This document shows positions 16,712 through 24,686 of a stretch of DNA of 64,000 bases, in pieces (the stretch's first letter is position 1; every line of letters begins with the position of its first letter). The DNA is taken from contig JAVHYF010000001.1 of the NCBI GenBank assembly GCA_031119205.1, positions 171,687 through 235,686 on the forward strand, written 5' to 3'. Source of the stretch: Moraxellaceae bacterium. GTDB lineage: Bacteria > Pseudomonadota > Gammaproteobacteria > Burkholderiales > Rhodocyclaceae. The notes beneath the pieces are model-generated. The model did not search any database and was not told the origin of the DNA. It worked only from the letters and a program-made list of their open reading frames with translations. The position numbers were made by a program, and so were the translations under genes.

Positions 16712-16866
16712 TGGGGCGGGTGCTCTATGTCATCTGGGCCATCGCGGTCACGGCGGTCGTCACCAGCATCAACGCCAGCCAGCGCACCGACGCCGGCAGC
16801 AGTGGCAGCTACCGCTCCTGGGGTTCCGGCAGTGGCTACACCGGTGGCGGGGGTTCGCACAAATGA
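16711..16866 (+). CDS. 51-residue membrane peptide with Gly/Ser-rich tail
   Basis: The sequence MGRVLYVIWAIAVTAVVTSI is a single membrane helix, followed by a tail of Gly, Ser, Tyr and Trp ending GYTGGGGSHK. It overlaps the DUF4178 stop by one base and the SpeD start by four (ATGA), so it is surely translated as part of the operon despite its size. Low-complexity Gly/Ser tails of this kind occur in small proteins of SPFH/DUF350 clusters. Function unknown. Confidence 0.78.
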   Translation: MGRVLYVIWAIAVTAVVTSINASQRTDAGSSGSYRSWGSGSGYTGGGGSHK

Positions 16867-17237
16867 CGCGGGCCACCATGCTGGGGCAGCACATCCTGCT
16901 CGACATGTCCGGCGTCGACACGACGCTCAGTTGCGATACCGCACGCATCGAGCGCCTGCTGCGCGACGCTGCCGCCGCGGCTGGCGCCACGCCGATCCAC
17001 GCCCACTTCCACCCCTTCGGCGAGGGGCAGGGCGTCACCGGCGTGCTGCTGCTGAAGGAATCGCACATCAGCATCCACACCTGGCCGGAGCATGGCTACG
17101 CCGCGGTGGACATCTTCATGTGCGGGACTGCGCAGGCCATGCTGGCGGCGCAGTGCATCACCCGGGGCCTGCAGGCCGCGCATGTGTGCCAGCGCAACCT
17201 GAGCCGTAGCGCCGCGGCACTCCGGCAACCCGCCTGA
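16863..17237 (+). CDS. speD: S-adenosylmethionine decarboxylase proenzyme
   Basis: A 124-residue pyruvoyl enzyme making decarboxylated SAM, the aminopropyl donor. The self-cleavage motif KESHISIHTWPE is intact: cleavage falls between Glu66 and Ser67, with His72 and Cys87 (in IFMCG) matching the processing His and Cys of Thermotoga SpeD. Small (class 1B) type. It overlaps the 51-residue gene by 4 bases. It supplies the membrane aminopropyltransferase encoded divergently, and no ordinary cytosolic speE is present in the window. Confidence 0.93.
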   Translation: MTRATMLGQHILLDMSGVDTTLSCDTARIERLLRDAAAAAGATPIHAHFHPFGEGQGVTGVLLLKESHISIHTWPEHGYAAVDIFMCGTAQAMLAAQCITRGLQAAHVCQRNLSRSAAALRQPA

Positions 17238-17262
17238 GCCGGCGGGTCGCTCAGAACTCCAC

Positions 17263-19290
17263 TCAGAACTCCAGCTGGGCCGAGAAATACACCATCGGCG
17301 ACACCGGGTTGGCCGGCACGCCCGGCGGGTAGTTGGCCTGCTGCGAACGGTCGGCGATTTCCTGATGATGCTCGCCGAGGTTGATGGCATTCAACGAGAA
17401 CTCGGCCTGCTTGCCGCCGATGCGCGTGAGGTAGGCGATACGCGCATCGAAGGTGGTGTAGGCGCGCGCTTCGTACGGGTACAGCGGCACGAAGCCATCG
17501 CCACCTGACATCGGCCCCATGCGGAAGGCGGTCAGCACGGTGCGCCAGGACGAAGTCCACTTCTGCTGCCAGGACAGGGATGCCGCATACGGCGCGGTGC
17601 GGGCCTCGATGTCTTCGTTGTTCGCGTCACGATCGATCAGCGTGTGCGTGAACGCCCACTGGCTGCCTCCCCAGGGCACGAACTTCAGTTCGTACTCCAG
17701 GCCGCGCAGGCGTACCCGTTCGCCATAATTGGTGTACTGCGCCGAACCGAGGGTGCCGCCAAGCACCGGCGACGGGTTCTGCGGCGTGGTGTAGGGCCGG
17801 CGCACGATGTAGCCATGGATTCGCTCGTCGAAGATGCGCACGTCAGCACTCAGGCTCCACGGGCGGAAGCGGCCGATGTAGCCGATTTCGGCACTGTCCA
17901 CGCGCGGCTGCTCGACATCCGCGTTGGGCACGTAGGGTCGCACCAGCAGCGTGCCGGTCGCCGGGTCGATCGCGCGCACATCACCTTCCTTCTCGAAGGT
18001 CGGCCGCTGCGCCCAGCTGCGCGCGTAGCCGATGCGGAAGGTATCGGTGTTCGTGGCCTTCCAGTTGGCGAAGGCCCGCGGGGCGAAGTTCAGCGGTTCG
18101 CCGGAATAGCGTTCGAAGGCGCCACCGAGGTTGAAACTCAACGGTCGCAAAGGCCGCCACTCGACGTTGGCGAACAGGCGCGACATGTCGACAGGACTGG
18201 TGCCGCCGGCATACAGGAAGGGCGACTCGATTTCGTCGCGACGCAACTCGGCGCCCCACACCATCTGCGATGAGGTCGCGAAGCCGAAACGGTGCTGGAA
18301 CTCCAGGTGGTCGCGGGTGCTCTCGCGATTGCGATTCAGCGGCACCACCGGGTAGCCGGGTGCGCTGCCGCTCCACTCATCGGTCAGGCGCTCGCGGTTG
18401 CGGTAGTAGTTCAGCTTGAACTCGGTGCCGGCACTGGGCGCGCGCGTCCACTGCAGGTTGAGCGTGTAGTACTGGCCGCTGGCATCACGCCTGGCGTTGT
18501 TGCCGAAGGTGGAGCCCTCGTAACCTTCGCCACGGCGGAAGCTGCTGGCGCCCAGACGGAACATCAGTTCATCGATGTTGCTCAGGCGCAGATCGCCGCG
18601 CACAGACCCCACGTTCACATGGTGGGCGTCGTACATCTCCTCCCAGCCGGAATCATGTTTGGTGACCCCGGACAGACGCATCGACAGCGGACCGCTGACG
18701 AAATTGCCGCTGGCCATGCCGTCACCGATCTTCTGGTTGCCGGCATTGATGCGCGCTACGCCACCCGGCGCCTCGGCGCTGTGGCGGGTGATGATGTTGA
18801 TGACGCCGAGGAAGGCATTCGCACCGTAGGTCGCGGAGTTGGTGCCGCGCAGGATCTCGATGCGCTCGATCTCGTCCACCGACAACGGCAGCGCGCTCCA
18901 GTCCATGCCACCGAAGGCGCTGGGCGAATACACCGAGCGGCCGTCGATCAGCACCTGCATCTCGGACGGATAGTTGTTGCCCATGCCGTGATAGGTCACC
19001 CAGTGCGAGTGACCGCGTTCCTGCCCCACCTGCATGCCCGGTACGAGGCGGAACAGACGGGCGATGTCGCGGTAGCCGGTGGCGCGGATCTGCTCGCGGT
19101 CGATGACGGTCACCGCGCCGGGCGCCTCGTCGATCGGTTGCGGCAGGCGCGAGGCCGTGAGCACCGTCGGCAGCTCTTCGAGGAACGGGTCCTCGTGACC
19201 ATCGGCGGCCTGCGCAGGCGCCAGCGTGCCCAGCACGGCTGCGCTGAGGACGGCCAGTCGAAGAGGTGCGAGCGGATGGTTCAACGGCAT
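17263..19290 (-). CDS. TonB-dependent outer-membrane receptor
   Basis: About 675 residues with a signal peptide ending in AQA (about residue 28), a plug domain (LPQPIDEAPGAVTVIDRE; EILRGTNSATYGANAFLGV) and a 22-strand barrel ending in the aromatic YFSAQLEF. The plug resembles BtuB/CirA-type receptors. The ATG at 19290 is preferred over a TTG two codons upstream. There is no adjacent regulator or ABC transporter, and I see no cobalamin riboswitch in the leader, so the ligand cannot be named. It converges on speD, with 25 bases between the two stops. Confidence 0.88.
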   Translation of the reverse strand: MPLNHPLAPLRLAVLSAAVLGTLAPAQAADGHEDPFLEELPTVLTASRLPQPIDEAPGAVTVIDREQIRATGYRDIARLFRLVPGMQVGQERGHSHWVTYHGMGNNYPSEMQVLIDGRSVYSPSAFGGMDWSALPLSVDEIERIEILRGTNSATYGANAFLGVINIITRHSAEAPGGVARINAGNQKIGDGMASGNFVSGPLSMRLSGVTKHDSGWEEMYDAHHVNVGSVRGDLRLSNIDELMFRLGASSFRRGEGYEGSTFGNNARRDASGQYYTLNLQWTRAPSAGTEFKLNYYRNRERLTDEWSGSAPGYPVVPLNRNRESTRDHLEFQHRFGFATSSQMVWGAELRRDEIESPFLYAGGTSPVDMSRLFANVEWRPLRPLSFNLGGAFERYSGEPLNFAPRAFANWKATNTDTFRIGYARSWAQRPTFEKEGDVRAIDPATGTLLVRPYVPNADVEQPRVDSAEIGYIGRFRPWSLSADVRIFDERIHGYIVRRPYTTPQNPSPVLGGTLGSAQYTNYGERVRLRGLEYELKFVPWGGSQWAFTHTLIDRDANNEDIEARTAPYAASLSWQQKWTSSWRTVLTAFRMGPMSGGDGFVPLYPYEARAYTTFDARIAYLTRIGGKQAEFSLNAINLGEHHQEIADRSQQANYPPGVPANPVSPMVYFSAQLEF

Positions 19291-19670
19291 GTGCAAGGGC
19301 GGACAGGACTCACAAGGCGCTCCGGATCGGCAACGTGGCAGGCTGCGGCAAGCTTGCCCACGACCGGCCCCTCAGCGTTTGCGGCAGGACAAACACCCCC
19401 GCGCAACACAACCGGACGGGTGCTGCATGCGGCCGGAAACGTGACATTTGCGTTCCGATTACGCAAACCGGCAGCGATTCTCGCACCACTCGGGCACTTT
19501 CAGCGCAATTTCCCCGCCATATGGCCATGTCCTTCGCCCGTTGGGGCAGCAAGACCCTGCAAGGGGCATGATTTGAACTGGCCCGGCCCATCGGCTAGCA
19601 TTGCCGCGCCGCGGCCGGTGCGTGAACCCTCCGCACCCGTCCCCGCCCTGCCTGCCATACCCCGTCCCGC
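19291..19670. other. Intergenic region with divergent promoters and a TTTGCGT dyad
   Basis: A 380-base space between the TonB receptor (leftward) and a BPSS1780 gene (rightward). It holds an inverted repeat, TTTGCGT at 19447-19453 and ACGCAAA at 19461-19467 with a 7-base spacer, in a locally AT-richer patch, about 155 bases before the receptor start. This looks like a regulator site; which protein binds is unknown. No gene is seen. Confidence 0.45.
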
Positions 19671-20501
19671 ATGAGCCTTACGCCCCCACCCGCCGCAACC
19701 GGCAATCCGCATCGTCATGACGACTTCACGGTCCGCCGGGTGAATGCCGGCCGCAGCCTGGGCTGGCTGGCCGAGGGCTGGCGCCTGTTCGCTGCCGCCC
19801 CCGTGCAATGGCTGCTGATGGCCTTGCTGGCCTTCCTGCTGCTGTTCCTGGCCGCCCTGCTGGCACCCATCCCCCTGCTTGGCCCGATGGTGGGGCCGGT
19901 CGTGCTGGTCTTCGTGGTGGCCGGCATGCTGGAATCCGCCGCGCGCGTGCAGCGTGGCGAAGCGCCGAAGGCGCGCGACCTGTTCGCCGGCTTCGACCGT
20001 CACCCCGCCCACCTGTTACTGCTGGGCCTGTTCTTCAGCATTCCGCTGGTGCTGGTGTCCCTGCTCACCTTTCTGGCCATTGGCGGCGGCCTGCTGGTCG
20101 GCCTGCTCGGGGCCGCGCTGGGCGGCGCCCTGCATGGGCTGCTGAGCGGGCTGACCGCCTTCGCGGCCTTCCTGTTCGGCACCTGGACGGTGTTCCTGAT
20201 CGTGTGGGCCATCATGCTGCTGGCCCTGCTGTTCGCCCCCGCCCTGGTGATGTTCGACAGTGCCAGCCCGCTCAATGCCATGCGTGCCTCGCTGAAGGCC
20301 AGCCTGGCCAATCTGGGTGCTACCCTGCTGTTCGGCCTGCTGCTGGCCCTGCTGTTCACCATTGCGCTGATGCCGGCCGGGCTGGGCGTCCTGGTGCTGC
20401 TACCGGTAGCGGTCGGCGCGCTGCACACCGCCTGGCGCGACGTGCTGGCGACCGATCAGGCTGCCGGGCCGGCGGCCTTGCCGCCGCCCGCCCAGGACTG
20501 A
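19671..20501 (+). CDS. BPSS1780-family membrane protein (copy A)
   Basis: A 276-residue inner-membrane protein with about six hydrophobic segments. The first 40 residues are soluble and end in VNAGRSLGWLAEGWRLFAAA, the usual entry into the first helix in this family of betaproteobacterial proteins. Function unknown. The next gene, 30 bases downstream, encodes a second member, and both precede nadD. Confidence 0.75.
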   Translation: MSLTPPPAATGNPHRHDDFTVRRVNAGRSLGWLAEGWRLFAAAPVQWLLMALLAFLLLFLAALLAPIPLLGPMVGPVVLVFVVAGMLESAARVQRGEAPKARDLFAGFDRHPAHLLLLGLFFSIPLVLVSLLTFLAIGGGLLVGLLGAALGGALHGLLSGLTAFAAFLFGTWTVFLIVWAIMLLALLFAPALVMFDSASPLNAMRASLKASLANLGATLLFGLLLALLFTIALMPAGLGVLVLLPVAVGALHTAWRDVLATDQAAGPAALPPPAQD

Positions 20502-20531
20502 CCAGACAATTCAAACTGCCGGAAAGATTCG

Positions 20532-21314
20532 ATGCAAGCCAACAAGCTGCCCGCCGCCCGTGGCTGGGTATGGATCCAGGAGGGAGGACGCCTGTGGCGG
20601 CGCGACCCGCGCCTGCTCGTCGCCATCGGTTCGCTGATCCTCAGCACCGGCCTGTCCACCATGGTGTTCGGCACCCTCGTGGGCGTGCTGCTGAGCATCA
20701 CCGTGATGCCGGTGCTGGGTTTGCTGATCTTCTTCGCCTGTGAAGCGCTCGACCAGAAGCAACAGGCCAGCATTCCGGCCCTGTTCGCACGCGTCACGCC
20801 GTTCTTCATGCGCATCGTGGGCCTGGGCGTGATCCGTACCGTGGCGCTGTTCGGCGTCACCCTGCTGGCCGCCCTGTTGTCCGGCATCGAAGGCGCCGTA
20901 GGCCTGCAGCCCGGCCAGACGCCCACCAATGCACAGATGCTGGACGTGCTGGGCATGCTGATCTGGGCCTTCGCGCTGGCCACACCAATCGAGATGGCCG
21001 CCTGGTTCGCGCCGGTGCTGATCGCCCGCCACGACCTGCCGGTGCTCAAGGCCATGCTGTTCAGCCTCGTCGCCACCTGGCGCAACCTGCGCCCGCTGAC
21101 GGTCTTCATGTCCACCGGCGTGCTGCTGATCCTGATCGGTGTCTCGCTGCTGAACGCGATCGCCAGCGCCATCCTGCCCATGCTCGGCGTGGTGGTCACG
21201 GTGCTGGTTGGCGTCATCTGCGTGTCCCTGTTCCACGCCGCGTTCTACGTATCGGTCACCGAAGTCTTCGCGCCCCGCAGCGCCGCCGAGGAACCCGAGG
21301 CGGTCCGTGAGTGA
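20532..21314 (+). CDS. BPSS1780-family membrane protein (copy B)
   Basis: A 260-residue polytopic membrane protein, start MQANKLPAARGWVWIQEGG, with about six helices. It looks like a diverged paralogue of the preceding gene (same RGW-W-EG-L entry motif). It overlaps the nadD start by 8 bases, so nadD translation is coupled to it. Function unknown. Confidence 0.75.
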   Translation: MQANKLPAARGWVWIQEGGRLWRRDPRLLVAIGSLILSTGLSTMVFGTLVGVLLSITVMPVLGLLIFFACEALDQKQQASIPALFARVTPFFMRIVGLGVIRTVALFGVTLLAALLSGIEGAVGLQPGQTPTNAQMLDVLGMLIWAFALATPIEMAAWFAPVLIARHDLPVLKAMLFSLVATWRNLRPLTVFMSTGVLLILIGVSLLNAIASAILPMLGVVVTVLVGVICVSLFHAAFYVSVTEVFAPRSAAEEPEAVRE

Positions 21315-21966
21315 TGGCATGGCGCCGCTGGGCATCCTCGGCGGCACCTTCGACCCCATCCACCACGCCCACCTGCGCCTGGCACTGGAGGCCGGGGAAG
21401 CACTCGGCCTGCACAAGGTGCGCCTGATCCCGGCCGGCCAGCCGAAGCACCGCGACAAGCCCGGCAGCAGTGCCGACCACCGCCTGGCCATGACCCGCCT
21501 TGCCGTCGAGGGCCTGCCGCAACTGGAGGTGGACCCCGCCGAGGTGCTGAGCGACGCCCCCAGCTATACCGTGCCGACTCTGGAGCGCCTGCGTGGTGAG
21601 CTGGGCAACGCCCGCCCGCTGGTGCTGCTGATGGGCGTGGATGCCTTCCAGGGCCTCGCCCGCTGGCACCGCTGGCAGGACCTGCTCAAGCTCGCCCATA
21701 TCGGCGTCGCCACCCGCCCCGGCTACACGCTGGACGAAGCCACGCTGGAGCCCGCGCTCGCCGACCTGCTGCGCCACCACCGCAACGACGACGCCAGCGC
21801 GCTGGCGAGCGCGGCGGCCGGAATGATCATTCCTTTTGCCATCACTGCGCTTGATATTTCCGCCAGCGCGATCCGTGCGCAATTTGCCCGCGGCACCAGT
21901 CCCCGGTTTTTGCTGCCCGACGCGGTTGTCGACTATATTGACCTGCATCGCCTCTACCAGAACTGA
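21307..21966 (+). CDS. nadD: Nicotinate-mononucleotide adenylyltransferase
   Basis: Adenylates nicotinate mononucleotide to deamido-NAD in NAD synthesis. About 219 residues, with the nucleotidyltransferase motif GGTFDPIHHAHL near the start and SASAIRAQFARG near the end (the ISSTxIR equivalent). The GTG at 21307 overlaps the previous gene by 8 bases; an ATG four codons later (21319) is an alternative. It is followed by rsfS and rlmH, the standard order in many proteobacteria. Confidence 0.93.
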   Translation: MSDGMAPLGILGGTFDPIHHAHLRLALEAGEALGLHKVRLIPAGQPKHRDKPGSSADHRLAMTRLAVEGLPQLEVDPAEVLSDAPSYTVPTLERLRGELGNARPLVLLMGVDAFQGLARWHRWQDLLKLAHIGVATRPGYTLDEATLEPALADLLRHHRNDDASALASAAAGMIIPFAITALDISASAIRAQFARGTSPRFLLPDAVVDYIDLHRLYQN

Positions 21967-21981
21967 CCGCCCCGCCCCCGC

Positions 21982-22353
21982 ATGGATATCCGCAAGCTGC
22001 AGAAAATCGTTGTTTCGGCCCTCGAAGACATCAAGGCCAAAGACATCGAAGTCATCAACACCACCCGCCTTACCTCCCTGTTCGACCGTGTCGTCATCGC
22101 CAGTGCCGATTCCAACCGGCAGACGCGTGCGCTCGCCCGCAACGTGCAGGAAAAAGTACGTGAAGCCGGCGGCGACGTGGTGAGCACCGAAGGCGAGGAC
22201 AGCGGCGAATGGATCCTGGTGGACCTCGGCGACATCGTCGTCCACGTCATGCAACCCGCCGTGCGCAGCTTCTACAACCTGGAAGAGCTGTGGGCCACCA
22301 CCCCTGCCCAGCGCCGCAAGCTGATCGCCGCCAACGAAGCCACCCAGGGTTGA
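21982..22353 (+). CDS. rsfS: Ribosomal silencing factor RsfS
   Basis: Binds uL14 on the 50S subunit and blocks joining with 30S in stationary phase or starvation. A 123-residue Iojap/RsfS domain with [40 protein letters not shown] and a FYNLEELW end, all family hallmarks. It starts 15 bases after nadD and precedes rlmH. Confidence 0.93.
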   Translation: MDIRKLQKIVVSALEDIKAKDIEVINTTRLTSLFDRVVIASADSNRQTRALARNVQEKVREAGGDVVSTEGEDSGEWILVDLGDIVVHVMQPAVRSFYNLEELWATTPAQRRKLIAANEATQG

Positions 22354-22396
22354 CCTGCGGTCCGGCCTGCCACGCCTGCGGGCGTGGCCTCGACTC

Positions 22397-22867
22397 ATGA
22401 AGCTCTACATCGCCGCCGTCGGCACCCGCATGCCCGGCTGGGTCAGCGAGGGCTACGCCGAATTCGCCAAGCGCTTTCCACGCGAGCATCCGCTGGAATT
22501 GCTGGAAGTGCGCGCCGAGCCGCGCACCACCGGCAAGACGCCCGCCGCCATGATGGCGCTGGAGGCCGAACGCCTGCGCAACGCCATTCCTGCACGCGCC
22601 CGCAAGGTGATCCTCGACGAGCGCGGCGACGCGCCCACCACCAGGGAACTCGCCGAACGCATGACGCGCTGGCTGCAGGACGGCCGCGATGTCGCCTTCG
22701 TCATCGGTGGCCCGGACGGCCTCGACCCCACGTTGAAGCAGGAGGCCGACGAGCGCATCCGCCTGTCCAGCCTCACCCTGCCGCACGCACTGGTGCGCCC
22801 GCTGCTGGCCGAAGCGCTTTACCGGGCCTGGAGCCTGATGAACAATCATCCCTACCATCGGGAATGA
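22397..22867 (+). CDS. rlmH: 23S rRNA pseudouridine-1915 N3-methyltransferase
   Basis: SPOUT methyltransferase acting on pseudouridine 1915 of 23S rRNA in the 70S ribosome. 156 residues. The SAM knot [11 protein letters not shown], the [12 protein letters not shown] segment and the terminal NNHPYHRE are all present and typical. It follows rsfS closely; the expected next gene, maf, is separated by an orphan membrane gene. Confidence 0.95.
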   Translation: MKLYIAAVGTRMPGWVSEGYAEFAKRFPREHPLELLEVRAEPRTTGKTPAAMMALEAERLRNAIPARARKVILDERGDAPTTRELAERMTRWLQDGRDVAFVIGGPDGLDPTLKQEADERIRLSSLTLPHALVRPLLAEALYRAWSLMNNHPYHRE

Positions 22868-22883
22868 GAAGGCACCAGGCCCC

Positions 22884-23267
22884 TTGATACCCACATACGT
22901 CCGCACCCTTGACTGGAAAACGCTGGGGGTGAGCCTTGTACTTTGCTATCTGCTACCTGTCCTGCTGCTAGGAACGCTGTTTCTTGGCATTGAAGGTGGG
23001 AATTCGCAGATGCTTCACTTTCTGCTTCTCGTCACGCTGCCGCCGCTACTAGGCGGATTTTCTATCTCGCTGTTTGTTGCAGACAGGCCGCAACTTCACG
23101 TGCTCTTGGCCACCTCGGGATGGTTGATTTTCATGCGGATCAAGTCCGAGTCTCTGGTGCTCGAGCTGGTTGCAGCCGTTGCCGTCTACGCCGTCGCTTT
23201 CTCGGGGTGCTATATCGGCAAACGCTTGCGCCCTCGATTGAGAAAACCCCAGCCCCCAACAATCTAG
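22884..23267 (+). CDS. Orphan small membrane protein
   Basis: A 127-residue protein with about four hydrophobic helices (12-35, 41-63, 67-84, 91-112) and a basic Pro-rich tail (KRLRPRLRKPQPP). The only reasonable start is TTG at 22884, without a clear ribosome site. Base composition is visibly more AT-rich than the neighbouring housekeeping genes, with less of their strong GC bias at third positions. It splits rlmH from maf. I do not recognise a family. It may be a recent insertion. Confidence 0.6.
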   Translation: MIPTYVRTLDWKTLGVSLVLCYLLPVLLLGTLFLGIEGGNSQMLHFLLLVTLPPLLGGFSISLFVADRPQLHVLLATSGWLIFMRIKSESLVLELVAAVAVYAVAFSGCYIGKRLRPRLRKPQPPTI

Positions 23268-23279
23268 GATCCCGGCCAA

Positions 23280-23903
23280 ATGATCCCCGGCATGCTTCCG
23301 ACCCGTATCTATCTGGCATCCCGCAGCCCGCGCCGACGCGAACTGCTGCACCAGATCGGCATCGATTTCGACACCCTGATCTTCCGTACGCCGCCGCGCG
23401 ACGACGCGGATGTTGCCGAGGATGTGCTGCCCGGCGAAGACCCGGTGGCCTATGTGCAACGCGTGGCGGTCGCCAAGGCTGAAGGCGGCGTGCGGCGCCT
23501 GGCCTGGCGCAACCTGCGTCGTCAGCCGGTGCTGTCTGCCGACACCACGCTGGACCTCGATGGCGAGATCATCGGCAAGCCCGACAACCCCGAGCACGCC
23601 ACGGAAATCCTGCGCAAGCTGTCCGGTCGCAGCCATCGCGTGCTGACTGCCGTCGCGATGGGCGACGACAGCCGGCTGGAGCATCGCCTGTCCATCAGCA
23701 CCGTGCACATGCGCGTGCTGAGCGACGACGACATCCGTCGCTACCTCGCCACCGGCGAACCCTTCGACAAGGCCGGTGCCTACGGCATCCAGGGACGCGC
23801 GGGCGCCTTCGTGTCGGAGATCCACGGCTCCTACACCGGCATCATGGGCCTGCCCTTGTTCGAGACCAGCGAGTTGCTACGCGAGTTCGGCATCCCGGTC
23901 TGA
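23280..23903 (+). CDS. maf: Maf-family nucleotide pyrophosphatase
   Basis: Hydrolyses non-canonical or modified nucleoside triphosphates such as dTTP/UTP or m7GTP. 207 residues with the start LASRSPRRRELL, ADTTLDLDGEIIGKP and DKAGAYGIQGRAGAFV motifs. The SRSPRR and TTLDLDG variants place it in the general Maf family, but the exact substrate group (YhdE or YceF type) is uncertain. The ATG five codons later is also possible. A strong terminator follows. Confidence 0.92.
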   Translation: MIPGMLPTRIYLASRSPRRRELLHQIGIDFDTLIFRTPPRDDADVAEDVLPGEDPVAYVQRVAVAKAEGGVRRLAWRNLRRQPVLSADTTLDLDGEIIGKPDNPEHATEILRKLSGRSHRVLTAVAMGDDSRLEHRLSISTVHMRVLSDDDIRRYLATGEPFDKAGAYGIQGRAGAFVSEIHGSYTGIMGLPLFETSELLREFGIPV

Positions 23904-23921
23904 ACCGGGACGAGTGAACGG

Positions 23922-23960
23922 ACAAGGCCGCGGGAGACGACTCCCGCGGCCTTGTTTTTT
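23922..23960 (+). terminator. Rho-independent terminator after maf
   Basis: Perfect 15-base-pair stem (ACAAGGCCGCGGGAG with its complement), loop ACGA, followed by a run of T. It ends the nadD-rsfS-rlmH-maf transcript. Confidence 0.92.
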
Positions 23961-24004
23961 CAGCGCATCGAAGGATGCGCTACGAGAGTGTTACCCGGGC
24001 AGCC

Positions 24005-24463
24005 TCAGGCGGCCTTGCGCTCCTCGACCAGTTGCGGCGACACCACGCCACCGATGCTGATCTTGCGCGGCTTCAGCGCTTCCGGCACTTCACGGACCAG
24101 CTCGATGTTCAGCAAGCCGTTGTCCAGGCTGGCATCGACTACGCGGACATGGTCGGCGAGCTGGAAGCGGTGCTCGAAATCACGCGCTGCGATACCACGG
24201 TGCAGGTAGCTGCGCTGACCTTGCTCGGTCTGCTTGCGGCCGGTGACCTTGAGGGTCTCGTTGGCGAACTCGATGTCCAGTTCGGCACGGTCGAAACCGG
24301 CGACGGCCATCGTGATGCGGTATTTGTCTTCCGCCACCAGTTCAACGTTGTAGGGCGGGTAGCTCGGCGTGCTGTCGCTGCGCAGGGCGGTGTCGACGAG
24401 CTGGGCAAAGCGGTCGAAGCCGATGGCGGAACGGTACAGCGGGCTGAGATCGAAAGTACGCAT
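24005..24463 (-). CDS. Small heat-shock protein, IbpA type
   Basis: ATP-independent holdase that binds unfolding proteins. About 152 residues, an alpha-crystallin domain (about 40-130) with YRITMAVAGFDRAELDIE and a GLLNIELVREVPE beta strand. The start MRTFDLSPLYRSAIGFDRF matches E. coli IbpA (MRNFDLSPL...). I use the second of two ATGs (24463), which lies 8 bases after GGAGG, whereas the first (24469) is only 2 bases away. A sigma-32-like promoter stands upstream. Confidence 0.9.
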   Translation of the reverse strand: MRTFDLSPLYRSAIGFDRFAQLVDTALRSDSTPSYPPYNVELVAEDKYRITMAVAGFDRAELDIEFANETLKVTGRKQTEQGQRSYLHRGIAARDFEHRFQLADHVRVVDASLDNGLLNIELVREVPEALKPRKISIGGVVSPQLVEERKAA

Positions 24464-24531
24464 TTTCATATCCTCCAGGATCAAGCGATACGTGGGTTGA
24501 GCGGGCCTCACCGTGAGCACCCGCACTCCCG

Positions 24532-24560
24532 ATCTATGGTCACCGCCGCAGCGTTTCAAG
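24532..24560 (-). promoter_or_regulatory. Sigma-32-like heat-shock promoter of the hsp20 gene
   Basis: On the minus strand CTTGAAA (24560-24554) matches the heat-shock -35 box exactly. After 14 bases follows CCATAGAT (24539-24532), a partial match to CCCCATNT. It lies about 70 bases before the start codon and leaves a leader of about 60 bases. Confidence 0.6.
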
Positions 24561-24686
24561 GCCTTGAAATTGCGGTTGCCCACCCCGAAATACGCGCGCC
24601 CGTCCACTGAAGTGAACGACCTTTCAGGACATGAAAAAGGACCGCCGCAGCGACCCTTTTTTCATTCATCTGCCAGCACGCAACCC

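Noticed and set aside
19291..19670. Cobalamin riboswitch upstream of the TonB receptor
   Set aside because: I could not find the conserved B12-box or the core pattern in the leader.
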